Assembly: GCA_001724855.1 (NCBI GenBank)
Contig: MEED01000009.1
Coordinates: 1-64,000 of the forward strand
DNA length: 64,000 nt
Direction of reading: 5' to 3'
From: Lautropia sp. SCN 69-89
GTDB lineage: Bacteria; Pseudomonadota; Gammaproteobacteria; Burkholderiales; Burkholderiaceae_E
In this document: one piece after another, positions 39,882 to 49,275 of the stretch
Layout: each line of letters starts with the position of its first letter
How positions within the stretch are numbered: the first letter of the stretch is position 1
Notes under the pieces: generated by a model
The model's input: only the letters and a program-made list of their open reading frames with translations
Told to the model about the DNA's origin: nothing
Database searches by the model: none
Translations under genes and position numbers: made by a program

Positions 39882-40823
39882 ATGACCGACCTGAGCAAGC
39901 TGGAATACCTGGCCGATCGCGCCGAATCGCTGATCCGCCGCATCGAATCGCTGCTGCCGGCGCCGCCCGTGCCCGACTGGGACGCGGCGCACGCGTTTCG
40001 CTGGCGCCGGCGGGCCACCGCGCTGGGCGTGCAGGCGGTGCTGCAGCCGGTGCGCCAGCTGTCGCCGATCCGGCTGTCGGACCTCAAGCACATCGACGAA
40101 CAGAAGCAGGCGATCGAGCGCAACACGCGGCAGTTCGTCGCCGGCCTGCCGGCCAACAACGTGCTGCTCACCGGCTCGCGCGGCACCGGCAAGTCCTCGC
40201 TGATCAAGGCCTGCCTGAACGCCTACGCCGCGCGCGGGCTGCGCCTGATCGAGGTCGACAAGGACGACCTGGTCGACCTGCCCGACATCGTCGAGTTGGT
40301 CGCCGGCCGCCCCGAACGCTTCATCGTCTTCTGCGACGACCTGTCGTTCGAGGAAGGCGAGCCCGGCTACAAGGCGCTGAAGGTTGCCCTCGACGGCTCG
40401 GTGGCTGCGCAGTCGGACAACCTGCTGATCTACGCCACCTCGAACCGGCGCCACCTGATGCCGGAATACATGCGCGAGAACCTCGACGCGAAGCATCAGG
40501 AAGATGGCGAGATCCATCCCGGCGAGACGGTCGAGGAGAAGATCTCGCTGTCCGAGCGCTTCGGGCTCTGGGTGTCGTTCTATCCGTTTCGCCAGGACGA
40601 CTACCTGGCGATCGTCGCGCACTGGCTGTCGAGCTTCGGCTGCGGCGAACACGAGATCGAGGCTGCGCGTGCCGACGCGCTGCGCTTCGCGCTCGAGCGC
40701 GGCTCGCGCTCGGGCCGGGTGGCCTGGCAGTTCGCGAAGGACTGGGCGGGGCGCCGCGCGCGTGCTGGCGCGCCCGCTGTCCGCACGACGGCGCGCAAGG
40801 GCCGGTCGCCGCGGGCGCGATGA
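39882..40823 (+). CDS. DUF815 family AAA+ ATPase
   Basis: 313 residues. After a helical N-terminal region come the Walker A NVLLTGSRGTGKSSLIKA (about residue 90-107), Walker B RFIVFCDDLSFE, and a sensor-like YATSNRRHLMPEYM, all typical of DUF815. The C-terminus is Arg-rich and probably disordered. The biological role is not established. It follows argJ by 25 bp and overlaps the Nudix gene by 4 bp (ATGA), so the two are probably co-translated. Confidence 0.9.
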   Translation: MTDLSKLEYLADRAESLIRRIESLLPAPPVPDWDAAHAFRWRRRATALGVQAVLQPVRQLSPIRLSDLKHIDEQKQAIERNTRQFVAGLPANNVLLTGSRGTGKSSLIKACLNAYAARGLRLIEVDKDDLVDLPDIVELVAGRPERFIVFCDDLSFEEGEPGYKALKVALDGSVAAQSDNLLIYATSNRRHLMPEYMRENLDAKHQEDGEIHPGETVEEKISLSERFGLWVSFYPFRQDDYLAIVAHWLSSFGCGEHEIEAARADALRFALERGSRSGRVAWQFAKDWAGRRARAGAPAVRTTARKGRSPRAR

Positions 40824-41767
40824 GCGCTGCGCCGTCCGCGGTCGTCGAGGTGGCGGTCGGCGTGCTGGTGCGTGCCGACGGCTCGGTGCTGTTCGGGCAG
40901 CGGCCCGTCGGCAAGCCCTATGCCGGATGGTGGGAGTTCCCCGGCGGCAAGCTCGAGCCGGGCGAAAGCGTCGAGCAGGCGCTGGCGCGTGAACTGCGCG
41001 AGGAACTGGGCATCGAGCTGCGCGAATCGCGACCCTGGGTGGTGCGCGAATACCGATACCCGCACGCGCACGTTCGGCTGCATTTCCAGCGAATCGTCGC
41101 CTGGGACGGCGAGCCGCGGGGTCGCGAGGGCCAGTCGCTCGCCTGGCGACACCCGTCGGCGATCGATCTGGCGCCGCTGCTGCCGGCGGCGATCCCGGTC
41201 ATCGGCTGGCTGCGGCTTCCCGACCGGATCGGCATCAGCTGCGCGCTCGAACTGGGCGACGAGCGCTTCGTCGAGCAACTCGACCGCGCCCTCGGACGGG
41301 GCTTGCGACTGGTGCAGTTGCGCGAGCCCGGAATGCCGCAGCCGCGCTTCGACCCGCTGTTCCGCCGCGTCCGCGAGTTGTGCACCCGCCATGGTGCCCG
41401 CCTGCTGGTCAACAGTGGGCATCCGCCTTCCTACTGGCAGGCCTGCGACGGTGTGCATCTCAGAAGCCATGATCTGCGTTCGATGGTCTCGCGCCCGAGA
41501 CGGCCGGTCGTCGGAGCCTCGTGTCACGATGCCGTCGAGCTTGCGCGCGCCGGGGAACTCGGGCTCGACTTCGCGCTGCTCGGCCCGGTGCGCGACACGC
41601 GATCACATCCCGGGGCCGCAGTGCTCGGATGGCCGGCCTTCGAACGTCTGGCAAGAGACTCGCGGGTCCCCGTCTTCGCGCTCGGGGGCATGGACGAAGG
41701 CGACGCGGTCCGCGCCGCACGGGCCGGCGCCCACGGGCTGGCGATGATGCGCGCGATCTGGCGCTGA
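40820..41767 (+). CDS. Nudix hydrolase fused to a thiamine-phosphate-synthase-like (TenI) domain
   Basis: 315 residues. Residues ~8-135 are a MutT-type Nudix domain: the box GGKLEPGESVEQALARELRE with the EELGIEL end is complete. Residues ~145-315 are a TIM barrel of the ThiE/TenI family, with LVQLREPGM, GARLLVNSG, DGVHLRS, the central GASCHDA, and the phosphate loop FALGGMDEGDAV. The Nudix half should hydrolyse oxidised or non-standard nucleotides such as 8-oxo-dGTP. The function of the TenI half in this known fusion type is unclear. It ends 11 bp before the convergent yacG. Confidence 0.92.
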   Translation: MSAAPSAVVEVAVGVLVRADGSVLFGQRPVGKPYAGWWEFPGGKLEPGESVEQALARELREELGIELRESRPWVVREYRYPHAHVRLHFQRIVAWDGEPRGREGQSLAWRHPSAIDLAPLLPAAIPVIGWLRLPDRIGISCALELGDERFVEQLDRALGRGLRLVQLREPGMPQPRFDPLFRRVRELCTRHGARLLVNSGHPPSYWQACDGVHLRSHDLRSMVSRPRRPVVGASCHDAVELARAGELGLDFALLGPVRDTRSHPGAAVLGWPAFERLARDSRVPVFALGGMDEGDAVRAARAGAHGLAMMRAIWR

Positions 41768-41778
41768 GCGCTTCGGCG

Positions 41779-42006
41779 TCAGCCGCCCGGGCCCGCGCCG
41801 CCGGAAGCGGGCTCGCCCGTCTCGCTCCAGTCGTCGGCGCCGTCGCTGCGCACATCGCCGGCGATGCGATAGCGCTCGGCGGCCCAGGCGCCGAGATCGA
41901 CCGTCTTGCAGCGCTCGGAGCAGAACGGTCGCCAGCGATTCGACGCGTCGAACGGAGCCTTGCGGCCGCAGGTGGGGCAGTCGACCGAGACGGTTCGTGG
42001 CGTCAT
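41779..42006 (-). CDS. yacG: DNA gyrase inhibitor YacG (zinc protein)
   Basis: 75 residues. Four zinc-binding Cys form the YacG signature: Cys10 and Cys13 in VDCPTCGRK, Cys29 and Cys33 in [22 protein letters not shown] follows, and the tail is acidic/Gly-rich. YacG binds GyrB and inhibits gyrase in E. coli. The start [13 protein letters not shown] matches the family. The coaE-zapD-yacG grouping is classic in proteobacteria; here zapD lies 16 bp upstream and coaE beyond it. Confidence 0.93.
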   Translation of the reverse strand: MTPRTVSVDCPTCGRKAPFDASNRWRPFCSERCKTVDLGAWAAERYRIAGDVRSDGADDWSETGEPASGGAGPGG

Positions 42007-42022
42007 GGCCGCCAGGCTGTGC

Positions 42023-42778
42023 TCAAAGGTTGCACAGCGACAGTTCGAAGTCGACGCTGCCCTCGAACGGTCGCGGACGCAGGTCGCCGTCCTGGCTGGT
42101 GAAGCGGATCCACAGCAGGTACTTGTTGGCGCTGATCTCGGGGATCGCGCCCGTGGCAGGGTCGAGCCGGACCTGCACCATCTGGAAGCTCTTGCCACCC
42201 AGCGGCTGCTGGTAGCTCCCCTGCCTGGCGGAAAGCGTCGAGCGCTGTGCGCTCTCGCGCAGCAGCTTGAGCACGATCGCCAGGCTGTCGTAGAGGGGTC
42301 GGAACGGCGCCGCCCAGGTGGCGATGTCGCGCTGGCGCGCTTCGTGGTGCCGGTGCTGCCAGGCGTAATACGAAGGCAGGTCGAACTCGCAGGCGCCGCC
42401 GGCGATGATCGTGCGGCTGCGGATGCTCATCAGCCACTCGTTGTCGCGAAGGTGCTGTCCGGTCTTGCCGGTGATCGCGCCCAGATCGCGTGCCGCCTCG
42501 TCGATCTCCTCGAGGATCCGCTCGAGCGCGGTCGCCGAGACTTCCGGGTTGTTCCGGAACGGAATCAGCGCCTGCCGTTGCCGCTCGAGCTCCTGCAGCA
42601 GGTCGGACTTCAGGTCGGCGCGGCCGGCCACGTCGAGGATCTCGAACAGCGTCACCAGCGCGACGTGATGATCGAGCGGATGCTCCCTGGCGGCGAAGAA
42701 TTCGAGACGCTCGAACAGGTCTTCCAGCCGCAACAGCGTCCGGACGCGTTCGTTCAGCGGGTACTCGTACAGGATCAA
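42023..42778 (-). CDS. zapD: Cell division protein ZapD (Z-ring bundling)
   Basis: 251 residues from a TTG start. The N-terminus [20 protein letters not shown] is the ZapD hallmark, and [18 protein letters not shown] plus the C-terminal beta region ending [10 protein letters not shown] complete it. ZapD cross-links FtsZ filaments through the FtsZ C-terminal peptide. I chose TTG at 42778 because AGGA lies 7 nt upstream and the length then equals the family's ~250. A GTG 18 bp earlier is possible, and the frame stays open to 42889. A promoter-like pair is at 42872-42900. Confidence 0.9.
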   Translation of the reverse strand: MILYEYPLNERVRTLLRLEDLFERLEFFAAREHPLDHHVALVTLFEILDVAGRADLKSDLLQELERQRQALIPFRNNPEVSATALERILEEIDEAARDLGAITGKTGQHLRDNEWLMSIRSRTIIAGGACEFDLPSYYAWQHRHHEARQRDIATWAAPFRPLYDSLAIVLKLLRESAQRSTLSARQGSYQQPLGGKSFQMVQVRLDPATGAIPEISANKYLLWIRFTSQDGDLRPRPFEGSVDFELSLCNL

Positions 42779-42871
42779 GATGCCGTCCTGGGCCACTGTC
42801 GGGGTTCGCTGCGGCGCCGCTGCGCGGGCAGGGCCGTGCGAGCATCGCGCATCGTGCGCGAAGACGCACGA

Positions 42872-42900
42872 ATTCTGGCGCAAAGACATTCGCTTGACAA
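42872..42900 (-). promoter_or_regulatory. Putative promoter for zapD-yacG
   Basis: Read on the reverse strand, TTGTCA (42900-42895) and CAGAAT (42877-42872) are separated by exactly 17 nt, matching 5/6 and 4/6 of the sigma-70 consensus. It lies in the 165-bp gap between coaE and zapD, about 94 bp before the zapD start. Confidence 0.5.
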
Positions 42901-42943
42901 ACCGCGCGTGGGCCTCGTCGCGTTCTTCGTCGCAGCCCGCATC

Positions 42944-43600
42944 TCAATCGGCCTGTGCATAGCGGCGATGCAGCGCCTCGACCTGCGCGTCGAGCGCATC
43001 GGGCGAGCCGCCGTTGTCGATCACGTCGTCGGCGGCAGCCAGCCTCTGCGCGCGGCTTGCCTGCGCGGCGAGGATCGTCGCGACCCGATCGCGGGTCAGG
43101 CCGCTGCGGCGCATGACGCGCTCGACCTGCACTTCGACCGGGCAGTCGACGACGAGGATGCGGTCGACCCCGCCACCGCGATCGCCCGACTCCACCAGCA
43201 GCGGCACGACCAGCAGCGCATAGGGGCCTTCGGCGGCTTCGAGGCGGCGCCGCGACTCGGCGCGGATCATCGGGTGCAGGATCGCTTCGAGCCGTCGGCG
43301 CGCCGCCGGATCCTCGAAGGCGCGCTCGCGCATCGCGTCGCGATCGAGCGCGCCGTCGGCGCGTATCACTCCGTCGCCGAACTCGGCGCGGATCGCGTCG
43401 ATCGCGGCCCCGTTCGGGCCTGTGAGCTCATGGGCGATCGCATCGGTGTCGACGACCGTCGCGCCGCGCGCGGCAAACAACTCGGCCACCGTGCTCTTGC
43501 CGCTGCCGATTCCCCCGGTCACGCCGATCACGAGGCGGCGGGGATGTGCAGCGGCGACTTGCGCGGCCGACGCGACCGAAGACGACGGACCCTGATTCAT
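42944..43600 (-). CDS. coaE: Dephospho-CoA kinase
   Basis: 218 residues. The P-loop TGGIGSGKSTVAELF lies at about residue 28; DTDAIAHELTGP and the lid region FEDPAARRRLEAILHPMIR are family signatures. It phosphorylates dephospho-CoA in the last step of CoA synthesis. The first ~20 residues are not conserved, so the true start may be slightly downstream. It follows pilD by 59 bp in the same direction, as in many proteobacterial pil-coaE-zapD-yacG clusters. Confidence 0.94.
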   Translation of the reverse strand: MNQGPSSSVASAAQVAAAHPRRLVIGVTGGIGSGKSTVAELFAARGATVVDTDAIAHELTGPNGAAIDAIRAEFGDGVIRADGALDRDAMRERAFEDPAARRRLEAILHPMIRAESRRRLEAAEGPYALLVVPLLVESGDRGGGVDRILVVDCPVEVQVERVMRRSGLTRDRVATILAAQASRAQRLAAADDVIDNGGSPDALDAQVEALHRRYAQAD

Positions 43601-43659
43601 CGGGCGAGTCTAACAGCGGCCCCCTGGCGACCATGGCGCGCGGATGCGCGCACCGCCCC

Positions 43660-44511
43660 TCAAGCCACGCCGAACAGCCTGCCCAGCGGCTCCCGGAAAT
43701 GCAGCGCGAGCAGGCCCGCGCCGGCCAGGTAGGGGCCGAACGGGATCGGCACCTCGCGGCCGCGGCGCGCCAGCACGATCAGTGCGATGCCCACTGCGGC
43801 ACCGACCGCCGAGGCGAACAGGATCACCGCCGGCAGTGCGCTCCAGCCGAACCAGGCACCGAGGGCGGCGAGCAGCTTGAAGTCGCCGTAGCCCATGCCT
43901 TCCTTGCCGGTGACCAGCTTGAACAGCCAGTAGATCGACCACAGGCTCAGGTAGCCCGCCATCGCGCCGATCACGGCCGCGGGCAGCGGCGCGAACACGC
44001 CCCACAGGTTGAACAGCAGGCCCAGCCAGAGCAGCGGCAGGGTCATGTTGTCGGGCAGCAGGTGCGTGTCGAGGTCGATGAAGGTGAGCGCGATCAGGAA
44101 CGCGCCGAGGATCACCGCGCCGAGCCCCGCCGCGGTCGCGCCGAAGCGCCAGATCGCCAGCGCACTCAGGACCGCGGTCGCCAGCTCGACGATCGGGTAG
44201 CGCGCCGGAATCGCCGTGCCGCAGGCGGTGCACTTGCCGCGCTGGACGAGCCAGCTGAGCAGCGGGATGTTCTCGAGCACGCCGAGCTGGTGCCCGCAGG
44301 ACGGACAGCGCGAGCGCGGAACCAGCAGGTCGAAACGCTCGGCCGGCGGCGCCGGTTCGCCGCGCAACTCGGCGGCTTCCGCGGCCCAGGCGCGCTCCAT
44401 CATCCTGGGCAGCCGGTGAATGACGACGTTCAGGAAGCTGCCCACGACCAGGCCCAGGACGGCCGCGGTGGCGATCGCCAGCGCAGCCGATTGCTGCAGG
44501 AGTTCGATCAT
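43660..44511 (-). CDS. pilD: Prepilin peptidase / N-methyltransferase PilD
   Basis: 283 residues with about eight membrane helices. The N-terminal cytoplasmic loop has the zinc tetrad Cys69/Cys72 (RCPSC) and Cys94/Cys97 (KCTAC). The aspartyl protease residues lie in TFIDLDTHLLPD (about Asp146/148) and GMGYGDFK (Asp210). It cleaves and methylates type IV pilins and pseudopilins. It is grouped with pilB and pilC, 41 bp after pilC. No pilin gene is in the window. Confidence 0.95.
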   Translation of the reverse strand: MIELLQQSAALAIATAAVLGLVVGSFLNVVIHRLPRMMERAWAAEAAELRGEPAPPAERFDLLVPRSRCPSCGHQLGVLENIPLLSWLVQRGKCTACGTAIPARYPIVELATAVLSALAIWRFGATAAGLGAVILGAFLIALTFIDLDTHLLPDNMTLPLLWLGLLFNLWGVFAPLPAAVIGAMAGYLSLWSIYWLFKLVTGKEGMGYGDFKLLAALGAWFGWSALPAVILFASAVGAAVGIALIVLARRGREVPIPFGPYLAGAGLLALHFREPLGRLFGVA

Positions 44512-44552
44512 TGCGCGAGCTTAGCAGCCCGGCGGCGCGGACGACCGTGCCC

Positions 44553-45797
44553 TCACACCACCTGGCCCAGCTTGAAGATCGGCAGGTACATCGCGATCAC
44601 CAGCCCGCCGATCAGCGTGCCGAGCACCACCATGATCATCGGCTCGAGCAGGCTCGACAGGCTCTCGACCGCGTCGTCGACTTCGCGCTCGAAGATGTCG
44701 GCCGCCTTCGAGAGCATCGAGTCGAGCGCACCCGATTCCTCGCCGATCGACGACATCTGCAGCACCATGTTCGGAAACACCTGCGAGTTCTGCATCGACA
44801 CGGTGAGGCTGGTGCCGGTGGACACCTCCTGCTGGATCTTCTTCGTCGCCATCAGGTAGACGTGGTTGCCCGAGGCGCCGCCCACCGAGTCGAGCGCCTC
44901 GACCAGCGGCACGCCGGCGGCGAACATCGTCGACAGCGTGCGCAGCCAGCGCGCGATGGTCGCCTTCTCGACGACCGGGCCGAAGATCGGCAGCTTCAGC
45001 AGCAGGCGGTCCATCGCCATCTGCACCTTCGGCGAGCGCCGCCACGACTGCATCAGGAAGTAAAGGCCGCCGCCGATTCCGCCGAAGATCAGGTACCAGT
45101 ATTCGACGAAGAAGTCCGACATCGCGATCACCGCCAGCGTCGGGGCGGGCAGGTCGGCGCCGAAGTTCGAGAACACTTCCTTGAACGCGGGGACGACGAA
45201 CAGCATGATCACCGCAACGACGATGAACGCGACCACCAGCACCGCGGCAGGATAGAACAGCGCCGACTTGATCTTGCCCTTGATCGCGAGCATCTTTTCC
45301 TTGTAGGACGCCAGCCGGTCGAGCAGGTCGTCGAGGATGCCGGCCTGTTCGCCGGCACCCACCAGGTTGCAGAACAGCGAGTCGAAGTAGAGCGGATACT
45401 TGCGGAACGCCTGCGACAGCGACGTGCCGGTCTCGACGTCGCCGCGGATGTCGGTGAACAGCTTCGATACCGACGCGTTGCTGGTACCGCGCGCCACGAT
45501 GTCGAACGACTGCAGCAGCGGTACGCCCGCCTTCATCATCGTCGCCAGCTGGCGCGTGAACAGCGTGATGTCCTTCTCGCCGATCTTGCGACCCTTCTTG
45601 TAGCGCCGCTTGGTCACCTTCGTGACGGCGATCCCCTGGCGGCGCAGCGAGGTCTGCACGACCGCCGGTCCGCTGGCGCGCACTTCGCCGCGCACCACCT
45701 TGCCGGTGCGGTCGCGCCCCTCCCACGCGAAGGTGTATTCGCGCGGTGCCGCGGCGCGGGGGCCGGGCAGCGCCCGGGTGGTAGCGGTCGTAGCCAT
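44553..45797 (-). CDS. pilC: Type IV pilus inner-membrane platform protein PilC
   Basis: 414 residues with two GspF domains. An N-terminal cytoplasmic region (YTFAWEGRDRTGKVVRGE) leads to three membrane helices around residues 175-225 and 380-400. Signatures are FTRQLATMMKAGVPLLQSF and, in the second repeat, RWLRTLSTMFAAGVPLVEAL with GEESGALD. It links the pilus base to the PilB and PilT motors. It starts 46 bp downstream of the pilB stop. Confidence 0.95.
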   Translation of the reverse strand: MATTATTRALPGPRAAAPREYTFAWEGRDRTGKVVRGEVRASGPAVVQTSLRRQGIAVTKVTKRRYKKGRKIGEKDITLFTRQLATMMKAGVPLLQSFDIVARGTSNASVSKLFTDIRGDVETGTSLSQAFRKYPLYFDSLFCNLVGAGEQAGILDDLLDRLASYKEKMLAIKGKIKSALFYPAAVLVVAFIVVAVIMLFVVPAFKEVFSNFGADLPAPTLAVIAMSDFFVEYWYLIFGGIGGGLYFLMQSWRRSPKVQMAMDRLLLKLPIFGPVVEKATIARWLRTLSTMFAAGVPLVEALDSVGGASGNHVYLMATKKIQQEVSTGTSLTVSMQNSQVFPNMVLQMSSIGEESGALDSMLSKAADIFEREVDDAVESLSSLLEPMIMVVLGTLIGGLVIAMYLPIFKLGQVV

Positions 45798-45843
45798 GGC
45801 TGTCTGCCTCTCGATGTCCCTGAACGCGCCGGCCCGATGCCGG

Positions 45844-47568
45844 TCACTCGTTGGTGACGCCCAGCACCTCTTCGATGCTCGTCGCCCCCTGCATCACCTT
45901 CACCAGGCCCGAGCGTCGCAGGTCGCGCACGCCCTCGATCTGGGCTTGCCTGGCGATCTGCAGCGCATTGCCGCCCGCCAGGATGATCTTCTGCGTCTCC
46001 TCGGAAACCGGCATCACCTGGTAGATGCCGACACGGCCCTTGTATCCCGAGCCGTTGCAGCGCTCGCAACCCGCCGGCCGGTACGCCGTCCACGAGCCGT
46101 CGAGGTCCGGTTCGAGGAAGCCGGCCTTCAGCAGCGCGGTCTCGTCGAGTTCGAGCGGCTGCTTGCAGCTGCACAGGCGACGCGCGAGCCGTTGCGCGGT
46201 GATCAGGATCACCGACGAAGCGATGTTGAACGGCGCAACGCCCATGTTGGCCAGGCGAGTCAGCGTCGTCGGTGCGTCGTTCGTGTGCAGCGTCGACAGC
46301 ACCATGTGTCCGGTCTGCGCCGCCTTGATCGCGATGTCGGCGGTCTCCAGGTCGCGGATCTCGCCGACCATGATCACGTCGGGGTCCTGCCGCAGGAACG
46401 ACTTCAGCGCGGCCGAGAAGGTCAGCCCCGCCTTGTCGTTCACGTTGACCTGGTTGATCCCCGGCAGGTTGATCTCGGCGGGGTCCTCGGCAGTCGAGAT
46501 GTTGACGCCGGGCTCGTTCAGGATGTTCAGGCAGGTATACAGCGAGACGGTCTTCCCCGACCCGGTCGGACCCGTCACCAGGATCATTCCGTAGGGGCGG
46601 TGGATCGCGTCGAGCAACAGTTGCTTCTGGTCGGGTTCGTAGCCGAGCACGTCGATGCCGAGGCGCGCCGAGGACGGATCGAGGATCCGCATCACGATCT
46701 TCTCGCCGAACAGCGTGGGCAGCGTCGAGACGCGGAAGTCGATCGCGCGCTGGCTGGACAGCACGATCTTCATCCGTCCGTCCTGCGGCACCCGCTTCTC
46801 CGAGATGTCGAGCCGCGAGATCACCTTGATCCGTGATGCGAGCTTCTCCTTGATCGCCAGCGGCGGCTGCGCCATCTCGCGCAGCTCGCCGTCGACGCGG
46901 AAGCGGATCCGGTAGAACTTCTCGTACGGCTCGAAGTGCACGTCCGAGGCACCGGCCTGGATCGCGTCGATCAGGACCTTCTGCAGGAAGCGCACCACCG
47001 GCGCGTCGTCGACCTCGCTGGTGTCGGGCTGCGGGGCCGTCTCCTCGCCGGAGACCTCCAGGTCGAACGATTCGTCGGCGAGGTCGCCGAGCTTGTCGCT
47101 GGCGCTCTGGCCGAGCTTCTCGACCAGCCGCACCAGCTTGTCGTGCTCGACGACGACCGCGTCGACGTTCGCCTCGGCGGAGAAGCGGATCCGCGCGAGC
47201 AGCTTCTGGTCGGTCGGGTCCGACAGCGCCAGCGACAGCCGCCCGCCGCGCTTGCCCAGCGCCACGACGCGGGCCTCGGTGGCGAGCTTGCGGTCGAGCG
47301 CATCGTGCGGCAGCGCAGCGACGTCGACGGCCGAGAGGTCGAGCAGCGGATGGCCGAACACCTCGGCGGCGAACTTCGCCACCTGGCGCGCCTGCATGTG
47401 TCCGCCACCGACCAGTTCGTCGATGAACGCGATGCCGCCGGCCTGAGCCTTGCGCTGGATCGCCGCGGCCTGGTCGAGCCGCAGCACCTGGTGCTGGACC
47501 AGTGCGCGGCCGAGGCCCGCGAGCGGGTGTGTCTCGCCGGCCTGGGGCGCTGGGTGTACTGCTGCCAT
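45844..47568 (-). CDS. pilB: Type IV pilus assembly ATPase PilB
   Basis: 574 residues. The N-terminal MshEN-type domain (FIDELVGGGHMQARQVAKF to about 170) precedes the secretion ATPase core. Walker A is GPTGSGKTVSLYTC, the Asp box is in VGEIRDLETADIA, and the His box is in STLHTNDAPTTLTRL. A zinc tetracysteine is formed by CSCKQP and CERCNGSGYKGR. It powers pilus extension. The start MAAVHPAPQAGET was preferred over a longer frame by family length. MshEN domains often bind cyclic di-GMP, and a diguanylate cyclase lies at 55781, but linkage is inference. Confidence 0.95.
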   Translation of the reverse strand: MAAVHPAPQAGETHPLAGLGRALVQHQVLRLDQAAAIQRKAQAGGIAFIDELVGGGHMQARQVAKFAAEVFGHPLLDLSAVDVAALPHDALDRKLATEARVVALGKRGGRLSLALSDPTDQKLLARIRFSAEANVDAVVVEHDKLVRLVEKLGQSASDKLGDLADESFDLEVSGEETAPQPDTSEVDDAPVVRFLQKVLIDAIQAGASDVHFEPYEKFYRIRFRVDGELREMAQPPLAIKEKLASRIKVISRLDISEKRVPQDGRMKIVLSSQRAIDFRVSTLPTLFGEKIVMRILDPSSARLGIDVLGYEPDQKQLLLDAIHRPYGMILVTGPTGSGKTVSLYTCLNILNEPGVNISTAEDPAEINLPGINQVNVNDKAGLTFSAALKSFLRQDPDVIMVGEIRDLETADIAIKAAQTGHMVLSTLHTNDAPTTLTRLANMGVAPFNIASSVILITAQRLARRLCSCKQPLELDETALLKAGFLEPDLDGSWTAYRPAGCERCNGSGYKGRVGIYQVMPVSEETQKIILAGGNALQIARQAQIEGVRDLRRSGLVKVMQGATSIEEVLGVTNE

Positions 47569-47694
47569 CTGACCTGCCTGGTGCCGGATGCCTGTGGGAA
47601 TTCTTCTGCGTTGCGGACTTTCTCCGCGCAATCATGCCCGCCCGGTGGCGGTGCGGGCGACGGCCGGATCGCGGGCAAAGGACGAGCGGCGGCA

Positions 47695-47717
47695 CGGCCG
47701 CCGACGAACGGCGGCCG
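47695..47717 (-). terminator. GC-rich hairpin between the CorC-type gene and pilB
   Basis: A perfect 9-bp stem, CGGCCGCCG (47695-47703) with CGGCGGCCG (47709-47717), has a 5-nt loop. It lies downstream of the transporter gene at 47751 on the same strand, in a 182-bp gap. There is no T-run, so a termination role is only plausible. Confidence 0.4.
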
Positions 47718-47750
47718 CGTTGGGTCAACGCGCGACAAAGGGCGCCGGCC

Positions 47751-49058
47751 CTATGGGGAGTGCGCCGCGTCGCCGGCCGAGGCAGCCGGCAGGCCGGGGG
47801 GCTGCCGGCGCAGGCGCACGCTGCGGATCAGCCGGTCCTCGATCTGCTGGATCTCGATCACGAGCGGGCCGTAGCGCACGCTCACCGCGGCCTCCGGCAG
47901 TTCGCGCAGCGTCTCGAGCAGCAGGCCGTTCAGCGTGCGCGGGCCCTCGAGCGCAAAGGCGGTACCGAGCCGGCGGTTGAGCTCCCGCAGCGGCGCGCTT
48001 CCATCGACGACGACTTCGTCGTCGACCCACTGCAGGCTGCTGTCGCCACCCGGCGCGGTGGTGGTGAACTCGCCGATGATCTCCTCGATGATGTCCTCGA
48101 GCGTGACCAGGCCGAGCACTTCGCCGTATTCGTCGATGACCAGCCCGATGCGCTGCCGGTTCTCCTGGAAGAACTGCAGCTGGCGGAACACCGGCGTGCC
48201 GCTGGGGACGAAATAGGGTTCGGTGAGGATCGCGCGCAGGTCCTCGGCGTCGAACGACTCGTGCTGCAGCAGCGCGAGCGCCCGGCGCACGTGGAGCATG
48301 CCCACCACGCGGTTGATCTCGCCCTCGAACACCGGCAGCTTGTTGTGGAAGCAGGTGGCGAGCTGTTCGCGCATGCCGCGCGGGTCGGTGGCGAGGTCGA
48401 GCGCCTCGATGCGGTGTCGCGGCACCATTACGTCGTCGACCGCGATCTGCTCGAGATCGAGCAGATTCAGCAGGATCGACCGGTGTTTCGGTGGCATGAA
48501 ACCGCCACTTTCGAGCACGATCGTGCGCAGCTCCTCGAGCGAGACGCTCGGGGCCTTCTGCGCTTCGGCGCTCACGCCGGCCATGCGCAGCAGCCGCCCC
48601 ACCAGCAGGTTGACCGCCCAGACCGCCGGCGACAGCACGCGCATCAGCAGGTTCAGCGGATAGCTGGCCGGCAGCGCAATGCGCTCGGGAAACGTGGCGC
48701 CGATCACCTTCGGGGTGATCTCGCAGAAGACGATGAGCAGCACCGCGACCACCGTGGTCGCGGCCAGGATGACGCGGTCGTTGTCGCCGAAATACCGGAT
48801 CGCCATCGCGGTCACGATCGCCGTGAGCGCGGTGTTGGCGAGGTTGTTGCCCAGCAGGATCGTGCCGAGCAGCCGCTCGGTCTGACCGAGCAGCTTCGAC
48901 GCCAGCACGGCGCCGCGACGCCCTTCGCGAACCAGATGGCCGAGCCGGAATCGGTTCAGCGCCATCATTGCCGTCTCGGAGATCGAGAAGAACGCCGACA
49001 GCAGCATCAGCAGCAGCAGTGCGAGCAGCTGCAGCCAGAACGGGATGACGGTTTCCAA
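47751..49058 (-). CDS. HlyC/CorC (CNNM-type) transporter with CBS domains
   Basis: 435 residues. The N-terminal DUF21 membrane domain has about four helices (LLMLLSAFFSISETAMMALN, LLGNNLANTALTAIV, IVFCEITPKVIGATFPER). Two CBS domains follow (from VDDVMVPRHRIEAL to GEVLGLVTLEDIIEEIIG). The C-terminal CorC_HlyC domain ends with VRYGPLVIEIQQIEDRLIRSV. Members are proposed magnesium/cobalt efflux or sodium-linked magnesium transporters of the inner membrane; the haemolysin label is historical. It is 182 bp upstream of pilB and divergent from the liv operon. Confidence 0.92.
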   Translation of the reverse strand: METVIPFWLQLLALLLLMLLSAFFSISETAMMALNRFRLGHLVREGRRGAVLASKLLGQTERLLGTILLGNNLANTALTAIVTAMAIRYFGDNDRVILAATTVVAVLLIVFCEITPKVIGATFPERIALPASYPLNLLMRVLSPAVWAVNLLVGRLLRMAGVSAEAQKAPSVSLEELRTIVLESGGFMPPKHRSILLNLLDLEQIAVDDVMVPRHRIEALDLATDPRGMREQLATCFHNKLPVFEGEINRVVGMLHVRRALALLQHESFDAEDLRAILTEPYFVPSGTPVFRQLQFFQENRQRIGLVIDEYGEVLGLVTLEDIIEEIIGEFTTTAPGGDSSLQWVDDEVVVDGSAPLRELNRRLGTAFALEGPRTLNGLLLETLRELPEAAVSVRYGPLVIEIQQIEDRLIRSVRLRRQPPGLPAASAGDAAHSP

Positions 49059-49199
49059 GCGCGGGATTCGTCGCGACGGACGGGAAGCCTTTGACCCCCT
49101 AGCCTACCGGAATCGGTTCGCTGCGGCGCACCACCGGCGGCGGGCGCCCGGCTGCTGCCGGGCAGCCGCCGGGCCGGGGACGATCCGCGCTTACCCGGA

Positions 49200-49228
49200 T
49201 TGTCGCCCCCTGGGCCATTGGCCATAAT
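49200..49228 (+). promoter_or_regulatory. Putative promoter of the liv-type transporter operon
   Basis: TTGTCG (49200-49205) and CATAAT (49223-49228) are separated by 17 nt, matching 4/6 and 5/6 of the sigma-70 consensus. They lie 48 bp before the livG start in the 217-bp gap between divergent genes. Confidence 0.5.
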
Positions 49229-49275
49229 CCGCGCTCCGATTGCCGGCATCGTGCCGGCCCGTCCAACGCCGATCG

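Noticed and set aside
42779-42889. In-frame upstream extension of zapD to an ATG at 42889
   Set aside because: The added residues are not ZapD-like, and the TTG at 42778 has a better ribosome site and the right protein length. The extension also overlaps the putative promoter.
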